Under the pieces are notes generated by a model, which ran no database searches, was not told the origin of the DNA, and worked only from the letters and a program-made list of their open reading frames with translations. A DNA stretch of 64,000 bases from an uncultured Bacteroidales bacterium (lineage in GTDB: Bacteria > Bacteroidota > Bacteroidia > Bacteroidales > UBA932): contig CALUTT010000027.1 of assembly GCA_944323775.1 (NCBI GenBank), positions 1 through 64,000 of the forward strand. Direction: 5' to 3'. Positions 42,337 through 54,397 of this stretch are shown here, piece by piece. A program made the translations under genes and the position numbers. Positions within the stretch are counted from its first letter, which is position 1. Each line of letters begins with the position of its first letter.

Positions 42337-43899
42337 ATGAGCATACAACAGGAAAAAATCAAGGAATTGGTCGAGCGCAGGGCATCCGCCAGACTCGGAG
42401 GCGGCCAGAAGCGCATCGACGCCCAGCACTCAAAGGGAAAACTTACCGCGAGAGAGAGGCTCGGCCTTCTCCTCGACGAAGGCAGCTTTGAGGAGTTCGA
42501 CATGTTCGTCCAGCACCGTTGCACCGACTTCGGGATGGATGCTTCCCACACGGACGGAGACGGAGTCGTCACGGGACGCGGAACAATAGATGGCCGCGAG
42601 GTCTATGTCTTCGCACAGGACTTCACGGTCAACGGAGGTTCGCTGTCCAAGACGATGTCAGAGAAAATCTGCAAGGTCATGGACATGGCCGTAACGGCCG
42701 GAGCCCCGATCATAGGGCTCAACGACTCCGGCGGAGCACGCATCCAGGAGGGCATTGACGCACTTGCCGGATACGGCGAGATCTTCGAGAGGAATATTCT
42801 CGCAAGCGGAGTGGTTCCCCAGATAAGCGGAATATTCGGACCTTGCGCAGGCGGAGCGGTATACTCCCCCGCCCTTACCGATTTCACCCTTATGATAGAG
42901 AACACCTCATACATGTTCCTTACCGGACCCTCTGTCGTCAAATCCGTCACAGGAGAGGTCGTCGACCAGGAGCAGCTCGGAGGCGCCGCGGTTCATACCT
43001 CAAAATCCGGGGTTGCGCAGCTCAGCGCGCATGACGAGCAGGAAGGAATCCGGACCATAAAGAAACTCCTGAGCTTCCTGCCGCAGAACAATCTCGGCAC
43101 AGCGCCGGAAAGACCGACCCAGGACCCTGTCGGGCGCATGGACAACTCACTCAACGACATTATTCCGGACAACCCCAACAAGGCCTATGACATGTACGGT
43201 GTCATAGCCTCGATTGTCGATGACGGTGACTTCTTAGAGATTCACAAGGATTTCGCAAAGAACATCATAGTAGGCTTCGCACACATGGGCGGCAGGAGCG
43301 TCGGCATCGTCGCGAACCAGCCGAGAGTGCTTGCCGGATGCCTTGACATAAACGCTTCCAGAAAAGCCGCCAGGTTCGTCAGATTCTGCGACGCCTTCAA
43401 TATCCCGCTGGTCAGCCTGGTCGATGTGCCCGGCTTCCTCTGCGGCACTCACCAGGAATACGGAGCCATCATCTCCAACGGAGCCAAGTTGCTCTACGCT
43501 TACGGAGAGGCTACCGTTCCCAAGGTTACCGTAACACTCAGGAAGAGCTATGGCGGAGCACACATCGTCATGAGCTGCAAGCAGCTCAGGGGGGATGTCA
43601 ACTACGCCTGGCCTTCTGCCAACTTCGCAGTCATGGGAGCTGAAGGTGCCGTCGGAATCATTTACGGAAAGCAGCTCAAGGCCGAAACCGACCCCGAGAA
43701 GAGCGCGGCTCTCGCCGAAGAGAAGAAACGTGAATACAACGACCTGTTCTGCAACCCTTACCAGGCTGCCAAGAAGGGCTATATTGAAGACATCATCGAG
43801 CCGCGCAACACGAGATTCCGTGTGATCAGGGCTCTTGAAAGCCTCAGCAACAAACGTCAGCAAATTCCAGCAAAGAAACATGACAACCTTCCTCTATAG
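42337..43899 (+). CDS. mmdA: Acyl-CoA carboxyltransferase subunit (methylmalonyl-CoA decarboxylase alpha / PCC beta)
   Basis: Carboxyltransferase of 520 residues acting on propionyl-/methylmalonyl-CoA and passing CO2 to or from biotin. Marks: [18 protein letters not shown] at the start (here [20 protein letters not shown] in part), the acyl-CoA binding [37 protein letters not shown], and in the C-terminal half [40 protein letters not shown]. The following genes encode a membrane gamma-type subunit, a biotin carrier and an OadB-type Na+ pump. The cluster lacks a biotin carboxylase, so decarboxylation coupled to Na+ export is the likelier direction. Confidence 0.93.
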   Translation: MSIQQEKIKELVERRASARLGGGQKRIDAQHSKGKLTARERLGLLLDEGSFEEFDMFVQHRCTDFGMDASHTDGDGVVTGRGTIDGREVYVFAQDFTVNGGSLSKTMSEKICKVMDMAVTAGAPIIGLNDSGGARIQEGIDALAGYGEIFERNILASGVVPQISGIFGPCAGGAVYSPALTDFTLMIENTSYMFLTGPSVVKSVTGEVVDQEQLGGAAVHTSKSGVAQLSAHDEQEGIRTIKKLLSFLPQNNLGTAPERPTQDPVGRMDNSLNDIIPDNPNKAYDMYGVIASIVDDGDFLEIHKDFAKNIIVGFAHMGGRSVGIVANQPRVLAGCLDINASRKAARFVRFCDAFNIPLVSLVDVPGFLCGTHQEYGAIISNGAKLLYAYGEATVPKVTVTLRKSYGGAHIVMSCKQLRGDVNYAWPSANFAVMGAEGAVGIIYGKQLKAETDPEKSAALAEEKKREYNDLFCNPYQAAKKGYIEDIIEPRNTRFRVIRALESLSNKRQQIPAKKHDNLPL

Positions 43900-44305
43900 C
43901 ATCCTTCCTCTCACTGCGGGAGGAGACAGGATGGCCCAGGTCGACCCCCATGGCTGGACGCTGACTCTGATCAGCGTAAGCGTGGTGTTCCTCGCCCTGA
44001 TCATTCTGTTCCTGTTATACAACCTTTCCGGCAACATCTTCTCCGGGAAGTACAAGCGCAGCAACAAGAAGACTCAGGCAGGCGGCAGCCATGACATGGA
44101 CGAGGTTGCGGCGGCAATCGCGCTCGCACTGGACGCCGAAAGCGGCCCCCGCGCAGAAGACCAGGCCGCGATAGCCATGGCGCTGTACCTGTACCTCGAC
44201 GAGGGCGTACACGATGCAGAGCCGGGTTTCCTTACATTCAATGGCCGCTGCGGGTCTGAATGGGGGCAGAAACAGTTCAACTTCAGAAAATATCCAAGAC
44301 AATGA
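43880..44305 (+). CDS. Gamma/delta-type small membrane subunit of Na+-decarboxylase (OadG-like)
   Basis: A 141-residue subunit with one membrane segment ([20 protein letters not shown], about 29-48) followed by a basic stretch ([12 protein letters not shown]) and a cytosolic tail ([17 protein letters not shown]) typical of OadG/MmdD proteins, which hold the complex together. The start is the ATG at 43880, overlapping mmdA by 20 bases; it gives a short N-terminus before the membrane segment. It ends in an ATGA overlap with the biotin carrier gene. Family assignment rests on topology, AIALAL segment and context. Confidence 0.8.
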   Translation: MTTFLYSILPLTAGGDRMAQVDPHGWTLTLISVSVVFLALIILFLLYNLSGNIFSGKYKRSNKKTQAGGSHDMDEVAAAIALALDAESGPRAEDQAAIAMALYLYLDEGVHDAEPGFLTFNGRCGSEWGQKQFNFRKYPRQ

Positions 44306-44745
44306 AAGAATACAAATTCACTATCAACGGCAAATCGTACAACGTAGCCGTAAACGGCGTTGAAGGGAAAGAAGCCGATGTCACCGTAAACGGTGTATCC
44401 TACAAGGTAGAACTTGAAAACGCACCGGCAGCCGCCCCTGCACCGGCGGCCGCTCCCGCCCAGGCTGCAGCTCCCGCGACGGCTCAGGCCGCAGCTCCTG
44501 CAACTCCCGCAGCCCCGGCCGCATCAGGCAAGGGCAAGGACATCGTCACTCCCCTGCCAGGCGTAATCATCAGCATAGAGGTCAAGGAAGGAAGCACCGT
44601 AAAGCGCGGACAGAAAGTTGCAGTCCTCGAAGCCATGAAAATGGAGAACGACATACTTTCCGACTGTGACGGAGTAGTCACGGCAATCCACGTCGCAAAA
44701 GGCGATACCGTCGAGGAAGACGCTAAAATCGTGACAGTCGGCTAA
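44302..44745 (+). CDS. mmdC: Biotin carboxyl carrier subunit
   Basis: A 147-residue biotin-carrier protein. An N-terminal domain ([19 protein letters not shown]) is joined by a flexible Ala/Pro linker (about 48-80, repeats of APAAAPA type) to the biotinyl domain. VAVLEAMKMENDILSDCDG contains the biotinylated Lys113. It carries carboxyl groups from the carboxyltransferase to the OadB-type pump. The ATGA at 44302 is the start; an in-frame codon at 44260 lies inside the previous gene and is rejected. The stop shares its A with the next ATG. Confidence 0.94.
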   Translation: MKEYKFTINGKSYNVAVNGVEGKEADVTVNGVSYKVELENAPAAAPAPAAAPAQAAAPATAQAAAPATPAAPAASGKGKDIVTPLPGVIISIEVKEGSTVKRGQKVAVLEAMKMENDILSDCDGVVTAIHVAKGDTVEEDAKIVTVG

Positions 44746-45887
44746 TGGAAACCATAGTAGATAGTCTGTCGCAATTCTGGCAGTTCACAGGATTCGCCAA
44801 CTGCACATGGCAGCATCTTGTCATGATTGTAATCGGGCTTGTGTTCATAGCCCTGGGAATTGTCAAGAAATGGGAACCTCTCCTGCTGGTGCCGATCGGA
44901 TTCGGAATGATCGTTGGCAACATTCCCGTCTTCCCCGGCCTGCAGGTCAGCATTTACGAAGAAGGCTCAGTGCTCAACATATTGTACCAGGGAGTACGCC
45001 GGGGATGGTATCCCCCTCTGATTTTCCTCGGAATAGGTGCAATGACTGACTTCTCTGCACTGATCTCTCAACCGAGGCTGATTCTTATCGGAGCAGCCGC
45101 ACAGATGGGCATTTTCGGAGCATACCTCCTCGCCCTTGCAATGGGCTTCAGCCCTAACGAAGCCGGCGCAATCGGCATCATAGGCGGAGCTGACGGCCCC
45201 ACGGCCATCTTCCTGAGTTCCAAACTTGCCCCTGAACTGATGGGTGCAATCGCCGTCTCGGCATACTCGTACATGGCTCTTGTCCCCGTAATCCAGAAAC
45301 CGATCATGCTTGCCCTTACCACCAAGAAGGAAAGGCTGATCAGGATGAAGAAGCCCAGAGTCGTAAGCCAGAAGGAGAAGATCCTCTTCCCGATCATCGG
45401 ATTCATATGCACGGCTTTCATCGTGCCGTCCGGACTTCCTCTGCTCGGAATGCTGTTCTTCGGGAACCTTCTCAAGGAAAGCGGAGTCACTAAGAGGCTT
45501 GCAACCACGGCCAGCGGCCCCCTCATCGATGTCGTCACGACCCTTATCGGTCTGACAGTAGGTGCATCCACCCAGGCTGACGTCTTCGTGACCGGAAACT
45601 CGATCAAGATCTTCGTCCTCGGACTCATATCCTTCGTCATAGCCACGACCGCCGGAGTCCTGTTCACGAAACTTTTCAACCTCTTCCTTCCGGAAGGCAG
45701 GAAGATCAATCCTCTGATCGGCAACGCCGGTGTTTCTGCTGTTCCTGACTCGGCGAGAGTATCCGAGACTGTAGGTCTGGAGGCCGACCCCAAGAACCAT
45801 CTGCTCATGCACGCAATGGCACCAAACGTCGCGGGTGTTATCGGATCGGCAGTCGCAGCCGGAATCCTGCTCGGTTTCCTCGGATGA
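44745..45887 (+). CDS. mmdB: Na+-pumping decarboxylase beta subunit (OadB/MmdB family)
   Basis: Integral membrane protein of 380 residues that decarboxylates carboxybiotin and exports Na+. Ten or so membrane segments are visible. The conserved ion-path motif IGIIGGADGPTAIFLSSKLAP contains the essential Asp of the family (quoted as GGADGPTAIFLSSK). GAIAVSAYSYMALVPVIQKP and LIDVVTTLIGLTVGASTQAD are other conserved regions, with NHLLMHAMAPNVAGVIGSA near the C-terminus. It starts in a TAATG overlap with the biotin carrier and ends 33 bases before a terminator. Confidence 0.95.
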   Translation: METIVDSLSQFWQFTGFANCTWQHLVMIVIGLVFIALGIVKKWEPLLLVPIGFGMIVGNIPVFPGLQVSIYEEGSVLNILYQGVRRGWYPPLIFLGIGAMTDFSALISQPRLILIGAAAQMGIFGAYLLALAMGFSPNEAGAIGIIGGADGPTAIFLSSKLAPELMGAIAVSAYSYMALVPVIQKPIMLALTTKKERLIRMKKPRVVSQKEKILFPIIGFICTAFIVPSGLPLLGMLFFGNLLKESGVTKRLATTASGPLIDVVTTLIGLTVGASTQADVFVTGNSIKIFVLGLISFVIATTAGVLFTKLFNLFLPEGRKINPLIGNAGVSAVPDSARVSETVGLEADPKNHLLMHAMAPNVAGVIGSAVAAGILLGFLG

Positions 45888-45919
45888 AATTTACAATAAC
45901 TATAACCAATCTCTACGTC

Positions 45920-45949
45920 AATCCCGCACAATTTGTGCGGGATTTTTTT
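45920..45949 (+). terminator. Terminator of the decarboxylase operon
   Basis: Perfect 11-bp stem (AATCCCGCACA with TGTGCGGGATT) with a three-base loop, then TTTTT. It separates the decarboxylase operon from the V-ATPase operon, which begins 84 bases later. Confidence 0.92.
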
Positions 45950-46033
45950 AATTAAATACGTGAAAATATTGGATTTGGCACGAAATTTAGTTAATTTCGC
46001 CATGATAACTACATCAGACTAATACCATACAAT

Positions 46034-46639
46034 ATGCCCGATAAATTGCAGGAACTGACGGACAGACTCTACAATGAAGGACTGTCCAAAGGCAAGAAAG
46101 AAGGAGAACTTCTACTCGCCAAAGCAAAGAAGGAAGCTGATGAAATCGTTTCCAAGGCGAAATCAGATGCTGAAGAGATAATCTCAGCAGCCCGCAATAA
46201 TGCCGCCGAGCTGAAGAAAAAGGCCGAATCCGACATCAGGATGGCCTCAGCGCAAAGCCTGCAGGCTACCAGGAAAGACATCGAAAATCTGCTTATAAAC
46301 GCAGCAGTCGACACCAAGGTCGACAAAGCACTCAAGGACCCCGACTTCGTCAAGGAGCTCATCCTGGCCGTCGCCGAGAAGTTCTCTGCCAGCGACCCGG
46401 TTGAAATCAGCCTCCTGCTTCCGGCATCCATGAAGAAGGATCTCGAAAAATGGGTCAAGGGCGAGCTTTCCAAGACTCTCTCGGCCGGTGTGAAGGCGGA
46501 TTTCAGCAAGAAGATCAGCGGGGGCTTCACCATCGGCCCCAGCGACGGCAGCTGGTTCGTCAGCCTCAGCGACGAGACATTCAAGGAGCTTATTGCAGAA
46601 TACCTGAGGCCTGTCACTCGCAAACTCCTGTTCGGATAG
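46034..46639 (+). CDS. atpE: V-type ATPase subunit E
   Basis: Peripheral-stalk subunit of 201 residues. The N-terminal half is a long charged helix or coiled coil (GLSKGKKEGELLLAKAKKEA and similar, about 12-90); the C-terminal half is the globular part, with ISLLLPASMKKDLEKWVKGE and DGSWFVSLSDETFKELIAEY. It leads the V-ATPase operon. In the 146-base gap upstream I see a terminator and AT-rich sequence with a weak TAATTTCG box but no convincing promoter. Confidence 0.88.
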   Translation: MPDKLQELTDRLYNEGLSKGKKEGELLLAKAKKEADEIVSKAKSDAEEIISAARNNAAELKKKAESDIRMASAQSLQATRKDIENLLINAAVDTKVDKALKDPDFVKELILAVAEKFSASDPVEISLLLPASMKKDLEKWVKGELSKTLSAGVKADFSKKISGGFTIGPSDGSWFVSLSDETFKELIAEYLRPVTRKLLFG

Positions 46640-46652
46640 CAAACCAGCCGGA

Positions 46653-47255
46653 ATGAACAACTACGAATACATAATCGCAGGTCTCCCGCTGGTAAGCAAC
46701 GACGGCAAGACACGGATTGACGCCGACGCCCTGCTGTCTGAAATACGCTCGCAGCTGTCCTCTTCGGACTGCGCGCTGCTCGACAAGCTGCTGTCGGGAT
46801 TCGATCCGGATACCCTCTGCGAGACTTTCTACAAGGCCATGCTCAAGGAGCGCAACCGCTTTCTGAGGGAGTATTTCCGTTTCGACCTGTGCCTTCGCAA
46901 TGTCAAGACCGATTTCCTGAACAAGTCGCTCGGACGCCCTGAAGGCACGGACTGCATCCGGCTCCAGGAACTCGGCGAATACGAATTCCCCGCGCAAGAA
47001 GCCGCGGAGGCGGTTCTCGCCGGGACGGACATTATCAAGAGAGAGAAGGGGCTCGACGACCTTCTGTGGTCGGAAATCGACAGAATTGACGAGATGGAGG
47101 TATTCAGCCTGAATGTCATCCTCGGCTTTGCGGCGAAACTCAAGATCGTCGACCGCTGGAACAGGCTTGACCCCGAGACCGGCGCAAAGCTCTTCCGCAA
47201 ACTGGTCACACAGATCAGATCCACCTACGACAATAAAAAGCAGAACATATTATGA
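46653..47255 (+). CDS. DUF2764 V-ATPase-associated protein (candidate C-like subunit)
   Basis: A 200-residue soluble helical protein with the DUF2764 start MNNYEYIIAGLPLVSNDG. This family is found next to V-ATPase genes in Bacteroidetes and spirochaetes, in the place where other operons carry subunit C. Other blocks are AMLKERNRFLREYFRFDLCL (a C/AC39-like helix pattern), GRPEG, and NVILGFAAKLKIVDRWNRLD. Role as the central-rotor to membrane-ring connector is inference. It overlaps the A-subunit start (ATGA). Confidence 0.82.
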   Translation: MNNYEYIIAGLPLVSNDGKTRIDADALLSEIRSQLSSSDCALLDKLLSGFDPDTLCETFYKAMLKERNRFLREYFRFDLCLRNVKTDFLNKSLGRPEGTDCIRLQELGEYEFPAQEAAEAVLAGTDIIKREKGLDDLLWSEIDRIDEMEVFSLNVILGFAAKLKIVDRWNRLDPETGAKLFRKLVTQIRSTYDNKKQNIL

Positions 47256-48994
47256 ATACAACAGGAAAGGTAACAGGCATAGTGTCAAACCTCGTGACCG
47301 TGTCGTTCAATGGTCCTGTATCAGAAAACGAACTGTGCATGATCGAACTCGCCGGCACGAAACTGCTGGCCGAAGTCATCAAGGTCAACGGCAACAGCGC
47401 CTCTGTACAGGTTTTTGAGAGCACGCGCGGACTCAAGAACGGCGATGAAGTCGAATTCCTCGGCAAGATGCTGGAGGCCACGCTCGGTCCCGGACTGCTG
47501 TCAAGCATCTACGACGGACTGCAGAACGACCTGACCACGATGACGGGAGTGTTCCTGAAAAGGGGCGAGTACACCGACCCCCTTGACCACGAGAAGCTTT
47601 GGGATTTCACCCCACTCGCCGCTCCAGGTGACAAGGTCGTCGCCGCCGACTGGCTCGGAGAGGTAAAGGAAGGCTGGCTTCCGCACAAGATCATGGTCCC
47701 TTTCTCTTTCAAGGGAGAATATACTGTCAAGGAAGTGGCACCGGCGGGCCAATATACGATTGACACGGCGGTTGCGACCCTGATATCCGAATCAGGCGAG
47801 GAAGTCAAGGTCACCATGGTCCAGAAATGGCCCGTCAAGGTAGCGATCAAGGGCTATGCCAGCAAACCGCGCCCCCAGAAGATAATGGAGACGGGTGTCA
47901 GGTGCATAGACACCTTCGATCCGATTGCCGAGGGCGGTACGGGATTCATCCCTGGACCTTTCGGCTGCGGCAAGACGGTCCTTCAGCACGCAATAGCAAA
48001 ACAGGGCGAGGCGGACGTGATAGTGATGGCCGCGTGCGGCGAACGTGCAAACGAGGTAGTGGAGATCTTCACCGAGTTCCCCGAACTCATCGATGCTCAT
48101 ACGGGCAGGCACCTCATGGAGAGGACAACCATAATCTGCAACACCTCCAACATGCCGGTGGCAGCCCGAGAGGCCTCAGTCTATACGGCCATGACGATAT
48201 GCGAATACTACAGGGCGATGGGACTCAGGTGCCTGCTGCTTGCCGACTCCACGTCAAGATGGGCACAGGCCCTCAGGGAAATGTCCAACAGAATGGAGGA
48301 GCTCCCGGGAGCCGACGCATTCCCTGTCGATCTGTCCGCCATCATATCGACATTCTATTCAAGGGCCGGAATGGTGGTGCTGAACAACGGCAAGACCGGA
48401 GCGATCACTTTCATCGGCACCGTATCCCCTGCCGGAGGAAACCTCAAGGAACCGGTCACGGAGTCGACCAAGAAGGCAGCCCGCTGCTTCTACGCTCTTG
48501 AACAGACCCGCGCCGACCAGAAGCGGTACCCGGCCGTGAGTCCGATCGAGTCATACTCCAAATACCTTGAATATCCCGAAATAATGGAATACCTTGACGA
48601 GAAGATCGAGCATGGCTGGATCGACAAGGTGCTCAAGGCCAAGAACATAGTACGCAAAGGCCGTGAAATGGCAGACCAGATCAACATTCTGGGCGATGAC
48701 GGAGTGCCCATCAGCTACCACGTCGCCTTCTGGAAATCGGAGCTGGTTGACTTCGCATTCCTGCAGCAGGACGCATTCGACGACATAGACGCCCTGTGCC
48801 CGATGGAAAGGCAGAAGTACATGCTCGACCTGATAATGGACATCTGCGAGCGCGACTTCAACTTCGAGCAGTTCGAGGAATGCCGCAAATTCTTCCAGCA
48901 GCTAATCAACACTCTCCGCCAGATGAACTACTCTGAGTTCAAGGGCGAGAAATTCATGGAATACCAGCAGCAGTTGACAAAACTTCTTTCGTAA
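47252..48994 (+). CDS. atpA: V-type ATPase catalytic subunit A
   Basis: Catalytic subunit of 580 residues. The P-loop is PGPFGCGKTVLQHA with Lys241. The A-subunit insertion (non-homologous region, about 115-190) includes YTDPLDHEKLWDFTP. Other motifs are ACGERANEVVEIF, NTSNMPVAAREASVYTAMT, and LLADSTSRWAQALREMSNRM. It differs from F-type beta by the insertion and the length. Starts in the ATGA overlap with the DUF2764 gene. Confidence 0.97.
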   Translation: MNTTGKVTGIVSNLVTVSFNGPVSENELCMIELAGTKLLAEVIKVNGNSASVQVFESTRGLKNGDEVEFLGKMLEATLGPGLLSSIYDGLQNDLTTMTGVFLKRGEYTDPLDHEKLWDFTPLAAPGDKVVAADWLGEVKEGWLPHKIMVPFSFKGEYTVKEVAPAGQYTIDTAVATLISESGEEVKVTMVQKWPVKVAIKGYASKPRPQKIMETGVRCIDTFDPIAEGGTGFIPGPFGCGKTVLQHAIAKQGEADVIVMAACGERANEVVEIFTEFPELIDAHTGRHLMERTTIICNTSNMPVAAREASVYTAMTICEYYRAMGLRCLLLADSTSRWAQALREMSNRMEELPGADAFPVDLSAIISTFYSRAGMVVLNNGKTGAITFIGTVSPAGGNLKEPVTESTKKAARCFYALEQTRADQKRYPAVSPIESYSKYLEYPEIMEYLDEKIEHGWIDKVLKAKNIVRKGREMADQINILGDDGVPISYHVAFWKSELVDFAFLQQDAFDDIDALCPMERQKYMLDLIMDICERDFNFEQFEECRKFFQQLINTLRQMNYSEFKGEKFMEYQQQLTKLLS

Positions 48995-48996
48995 TT

Positions 48997-50313
48997 ATGG
49001 CAAAGGCATTCAATCGAACATATACACATCTTCAGGCAATCACAAAGGCGACGGTTTCCCTGAAGGCAAGCGGGGCCGCCAATGACGAACTCGCCACCGT
49101 AGGCGGGAAACTCGCCCAGGTGGTAAAGACCAAGGGCGACACGGTCACTCTTCAGGTATTCTCCGGCACGGAGGGTATCCCTACCGATGCAGAAGTGTCG
49201 TTTCTCGGCGCTCCTCCGACCCTGAAAGTAAGCGAGCAGCTCTCCGGGCGTTTCTTCAACGCATACGCAAGGCCGATTGACGGAGGCCCTGAGATCGAAG
49301 GAGAAGAGCGCGAAGTGGGAGGCCCGTCAGTCAACCCTTACAAGCGCCGCCAGCCTTCGGAACTGATTCCGACCGGAATCGCAGGAATCGACCTTAACAA
49401 CACGCTGGTATCCGGCCAGAAGATCCCTTTCTTCGCCGACCCTGACCAGCCGTACAACCAGGTAATGGCAGACGTTGCGCTGAGGGCGGATGTCGACAAG
49501 ATAATCCTTGGAGGAATGGGACTTTCAAACGACGACTACCTGTTCTTCCGTCAGAAATTCGAGTCTGCAGGAGCACTTGACAGAATAGTCTCCTTCGTGA
49601 ACACGACAGAAGAGCCTCCCGTCGAGCGCCTTCTGGTTCCTGACATGGCGCTCGCCGCAGCGGAATATTTTGCCGTGGACAAGAACGAGAAGGTCCTCGT
49701 GCTGCTCACCGACATGACTCTGTACGCAGATGCGCTGTCAATAGTCTCCAACCGAATGGACCAGATTCCGTCCAAGGACTCCATGCCGGGATCACTGTAC
49801 TCCGACCTCGCCAAGATCTACGAGAAGGCCGTGCAGCTCCCCGACGGAGGTTCAATTACGATTATTGCCGTGACTACCCTCAACGACGGAGACATCACGC
49901 ACGCCATCCCTGACAACACCGGATACATCACCGAGGGACAGCTGTTCCTCAGGGCTGACTCCGATTCAGGGAAAGTCATTGTCGACCCGTTCCGCTCCCT
50001 GAGCCGACTCAAGCAGCTCGTACAGGGGAAAAAGACACGCGAAGACCACTCCCAGGTCATGAACGCAGGTGTGCGCCTGTATGCCGACGCTCAGAACGCA
50101 AAGACAAAACTGGAGAACGGCTTCGACCTGTCGGACTATGACCTGAGATGTCTCGACTATGCCAGGGAGTACGCTACGAGGCTGCTTTCAATTGACGTGA
50201 ACATCAGCATCGAAGAAATGCTCGACACGGCATGGGAGATATTCGCAAAGTACTTTTCACCCGCGGAAACGGGAATCAAGCAGTCACTCATCGACAAATA
50301 TTGGAAAAAATAA
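48997..50313 (+). CDS. atpB: V-type ATPase subunit B
   Basis: Non-catalytic nucleotide-binding subunit of 438 residues, partner of A in the A3B3 head. No canonical P-loop is present (PFFADPDQPYNQVMADVAL at that position), as usual for B. LLTDMTLYADALSIVSNRMD and ITIIAVTTLNDGDITHAIPD with TGYITEGQLFL are the conserved arginine-finger and interface regions. The ATG lies two bases after the A-subunit stop. Confidence 0.96.
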   Translation: MAKAFNRTYTHLQAITKATVSLKASGAANDELATVGGKLAQVVKTKGDTVTLQVFSGTEGIPTDAEVSFLGAPPTLKVSEQLSGRFFNAYARPIDGGPEIEGEEREVGGPSVNPYKRRQPSELIPTGIAGIDLNNTLVSGQKIPFFADPDQPYNQVMADVALRADVDKIILGGMGLSNDDYLFFRQKFESAGALDRIVSFVNTTEEPPVERLLVPDMALAAAEYFAVDKNEKVLVLLTDMTLYADALSIVSNRMDQIPSKDSMPGSLYSDLAKIYEKAVQLPDGGSITIIAVTTLNDGDITHAIPDNTGYITEGQLFLRADSDSGKVIVDPFRSLSRLKQLVQGKKTREDHSQVMNAGVRLYADAQNAKTKLENGFDLSDYDLRCLDYAREYATRLLSIDVNISIEEMLDTAWEIFAKYFSPAETGIKQSLIDKYWKK

Positions 50314-50316
50314 ACC

Positions 50317-50918
50317 GTGGCCATCAAGTTTCAATACAACAAGACTTCACTGACAAACCTTGGCAAGCAGCTCAAGGTGCGCCAGAACGCATTGCCGACC
50401 CTCAAGAACAAGGAATCGGCCCTGCGCGCCAGCGTACAGACTGCAAAGACCGAGGCCCAGAAACTTGCCGAAGAGCTTGAACGGTCGCTCGCTCACTACG
50501 ACTACCTTTCTGCCCTGTGGAACGAATTCGACCCCGGGCTTATTACAATTACGGACGTCGACCTCAGGATGGTCAAGGTTGCAGGAGTGAAAACGCCGAA
50601 GCTGGATGAAATCCACTACGAGCTCAGACCGTTCAACGCGTTCGTCAAGCCGGCCTGGTATGCCGACGGGGTCGCGATTCTCAAGGAGCTGACAAGGCTC
50701 GGGATAGAGTCCGAAATATGTGAACAGAAGCGCAAGATTCTCGAATTCCAGCGCAAGAAGACGACCCAGAAGGTAAACCTTTACGAAAAGGTCCAGATTC
50801 CGGGATATCAGGAAGCCATAAGGAAAATCAAACGGTACATGGAGGATGCAGACAACCTTTCGATGGCGTCATCCAAGATCGTCAAGAGCCGTCACGAGCA
50901 AGAAGAGGAGGAAGAGTC

Positions 50919-50922
<4 letters not shown>
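50317..50922 (+). CDS. atpD: V-type ATPase subunit D (GTG start)
   Basis: Central-stalk coiled-coil subunit of 201 residues. N-terminal helix IKFQYNKTSLTNLGKQLKV and C-terminal helix SEICEQKRKILEFQRKKTTQKV should form the antiparallel coiled coil typical of D. The tail ends in a run of Glu. The only start near the B stop is GTG, three bases on, giving MAIKFQYN. The usual partner subunit F is missing from the operon. Confidence 0.9.
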
Positions 50923-53098
<2,176 letters not shown>

Positions 53099-53099
53099 T

Positions 53100-54392
53100 C
53101 TAGAGGAGCCTGACCACGGTGGTATCCCAGGCTTCGACTCCTACGCTGACCTCAGATGCGGGGCATACGTCATGGAGCTCGGTCGGAAAAGCCGCCGAAA
53201 TACGGCACTCTCGGTCGGAAAAGTTGCAGACAACAAGATAGCAGCTTTCCGCGTCATAGCGGACGAACATGAAATGACGGTCAGGGTCAAACCCGGGCGA
53301 AGACATATTGCAATAGCACAGATCCCAGCATTTTCCATTAGAGAATGCCGGGATTGCTGCATATGAGAGCATCTGCCTGTAACGGCCCAGCACGGAAGCC
53401 TGGACATCGGAGAGACCGCCACCCTGATGTATGCTGCGGTGCAGGCCGGCAATGCCGGATGGCCGGCACCAGCTGAAGATGGAAGTACGTCCGTTGTCAC
53501 TCTCGGCGGCATTCTCCCCTACCTCCTGGCCGAAATACAGCATGAAAGAGGCATCGTTGAAAAGCATCGACACTCCAAGTGCCGCATAGGACCTGGAAGC
53601 GCTGCCCAGGCACTGTCCGGAAGCGACCCTGAGTTCATCATGGTTTTCCAGAAAGTTGAGCATCCGCGGCTGCAGGTCGGAAAGGTACTGCCAGTTCCAG
53701 GTAAGAGCCCGTGCGGTACCGGAACCGCGACTGAGCATCATCAGTGTGTCATACAGCCCCGACTTGTCATAAAGCAGGTCAAAGCCGACATACTCCGAAT
53801 ACTTCCGGTAGTTCTCGCGTGAGTATACTTCAGCAATGAAAAGAGTGTCAGGATAATCCTCCCTGACGGCACTTAGTACGTCCCTCAGCGCATCACACGG
53901 GACAAGCTCCACCATGTCGCAGCGGAAGCCGTCTACGCCAAGTGCCTTCCAGAACTTCAGCACACGGACCATCTCTTCGCGGGTGCGAGCCGAACTCCAG
54001 TCATTCTTCAACGTGTCGGTCCAGTCGGCGTCACAGTAGTCATGGTGGACGATACCCCCTGAGTAATCCTTCGCCACATGGTTTGGTATATAGTCTATGA
54101 TGAGTTTAAGGCCTTTCCTGTGGACCCTGCGCACAAGAAGGGAGAACTCCTTCATCCTCTCGTCGGGATTGTCCGCCATGTAGGGATTTACGTCCATCCA
54201 GTCGGATATCGCATACGGACTTCCTGGATCACCCTTGACGAAATCCTTGCCGGTCGCATGACGGGGAATTCCGGTCAGCCACAGACAGTCAGCCCCTAGA
54301 GACTTGACATAATCAAGAGTCTTAAAGTCCCATGATGAAAAGCGGCCCTTTCCCCACAGTCGAGCCAGAGCCTGATAGATAATATGTTTCAT
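53100..54392 (-). CDS. GH13 alpha-amylase-family protein
   Basis: A 430-residue cytosolic glycoside hydrolase of family 13. Conserved regions: DYIPNH (100-105), GFRCDMVE with nucleophile Asp159, IAEVY with acid/base Glu188, and FLENHDELR with His251 and Asp252. All three catalytic carboxylates are present. It has no signal peptide, so it acts on internal glucans or imported oligosaccharides. The ATG at 54392 is five bases after the tamL stop; an in-frame codon at 54470 lies inside tamL and is rejected. It converges on the V-ATPase operon. Confidence 0.9.
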   Translation of the reverse strand: MKHIIYQALARLWGKGRFSSWDFKTLDYVKSLGADCLWLTGIPRHATGKDFVKGDPGSPYAISDWMDVNPYMADNPDERMKEFSLLVRRVHRKGLKLIIDYIPNHVAKDYSGGIVHHDYCDADWTDTLKNDWSSARTREEMVRVLKFWKALGVDGFRCDMVELVPCDALRDVLSAVREDYPDTLFIAEVYSRENYRKYSEYVGFDLLYDKSGLYDTLMMLSRGSGTARALTWNWQYLSDLQPRMLNFLENHDELRVASGQCLGSASRSYAALGVSMLFNDASFMLYFGQEVGENAAESDNGRTSIFSWCRPSGIAGLHRSIHQGGGLSDVQASVLGRYRQMLSYAAIPAFSNGKCWDLCYCNMSSPGFDPDRHFMFVRYDAESCYLVVCNFSDRECRISAAFPTELHDVCPASEVSVGVEAWDTTVVRLL

Positions 54393-54397
54393 ATGTT

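Noticed and set aside
44440..44530. GC-rich imperfect repeat of Ala/Pro codons
   Set aside because: It is the flexible linker of the biotin carrier protein, not a genomic repeat element.
45068..46003. 311-codon open frame opposite mmdB running into the terminator region
   Set aside because: mmdB is fully conserved on the plus strand; the reverse frame has no domain and crosses the terminator.
45950..46033. Promoter for the V-ATPase operon (TTTG at 45974, TAATTTCG at 45992)
   Set aside because: The spacer is only 14 bp and the -7 box has a mismatch; not strong enough to annotate.
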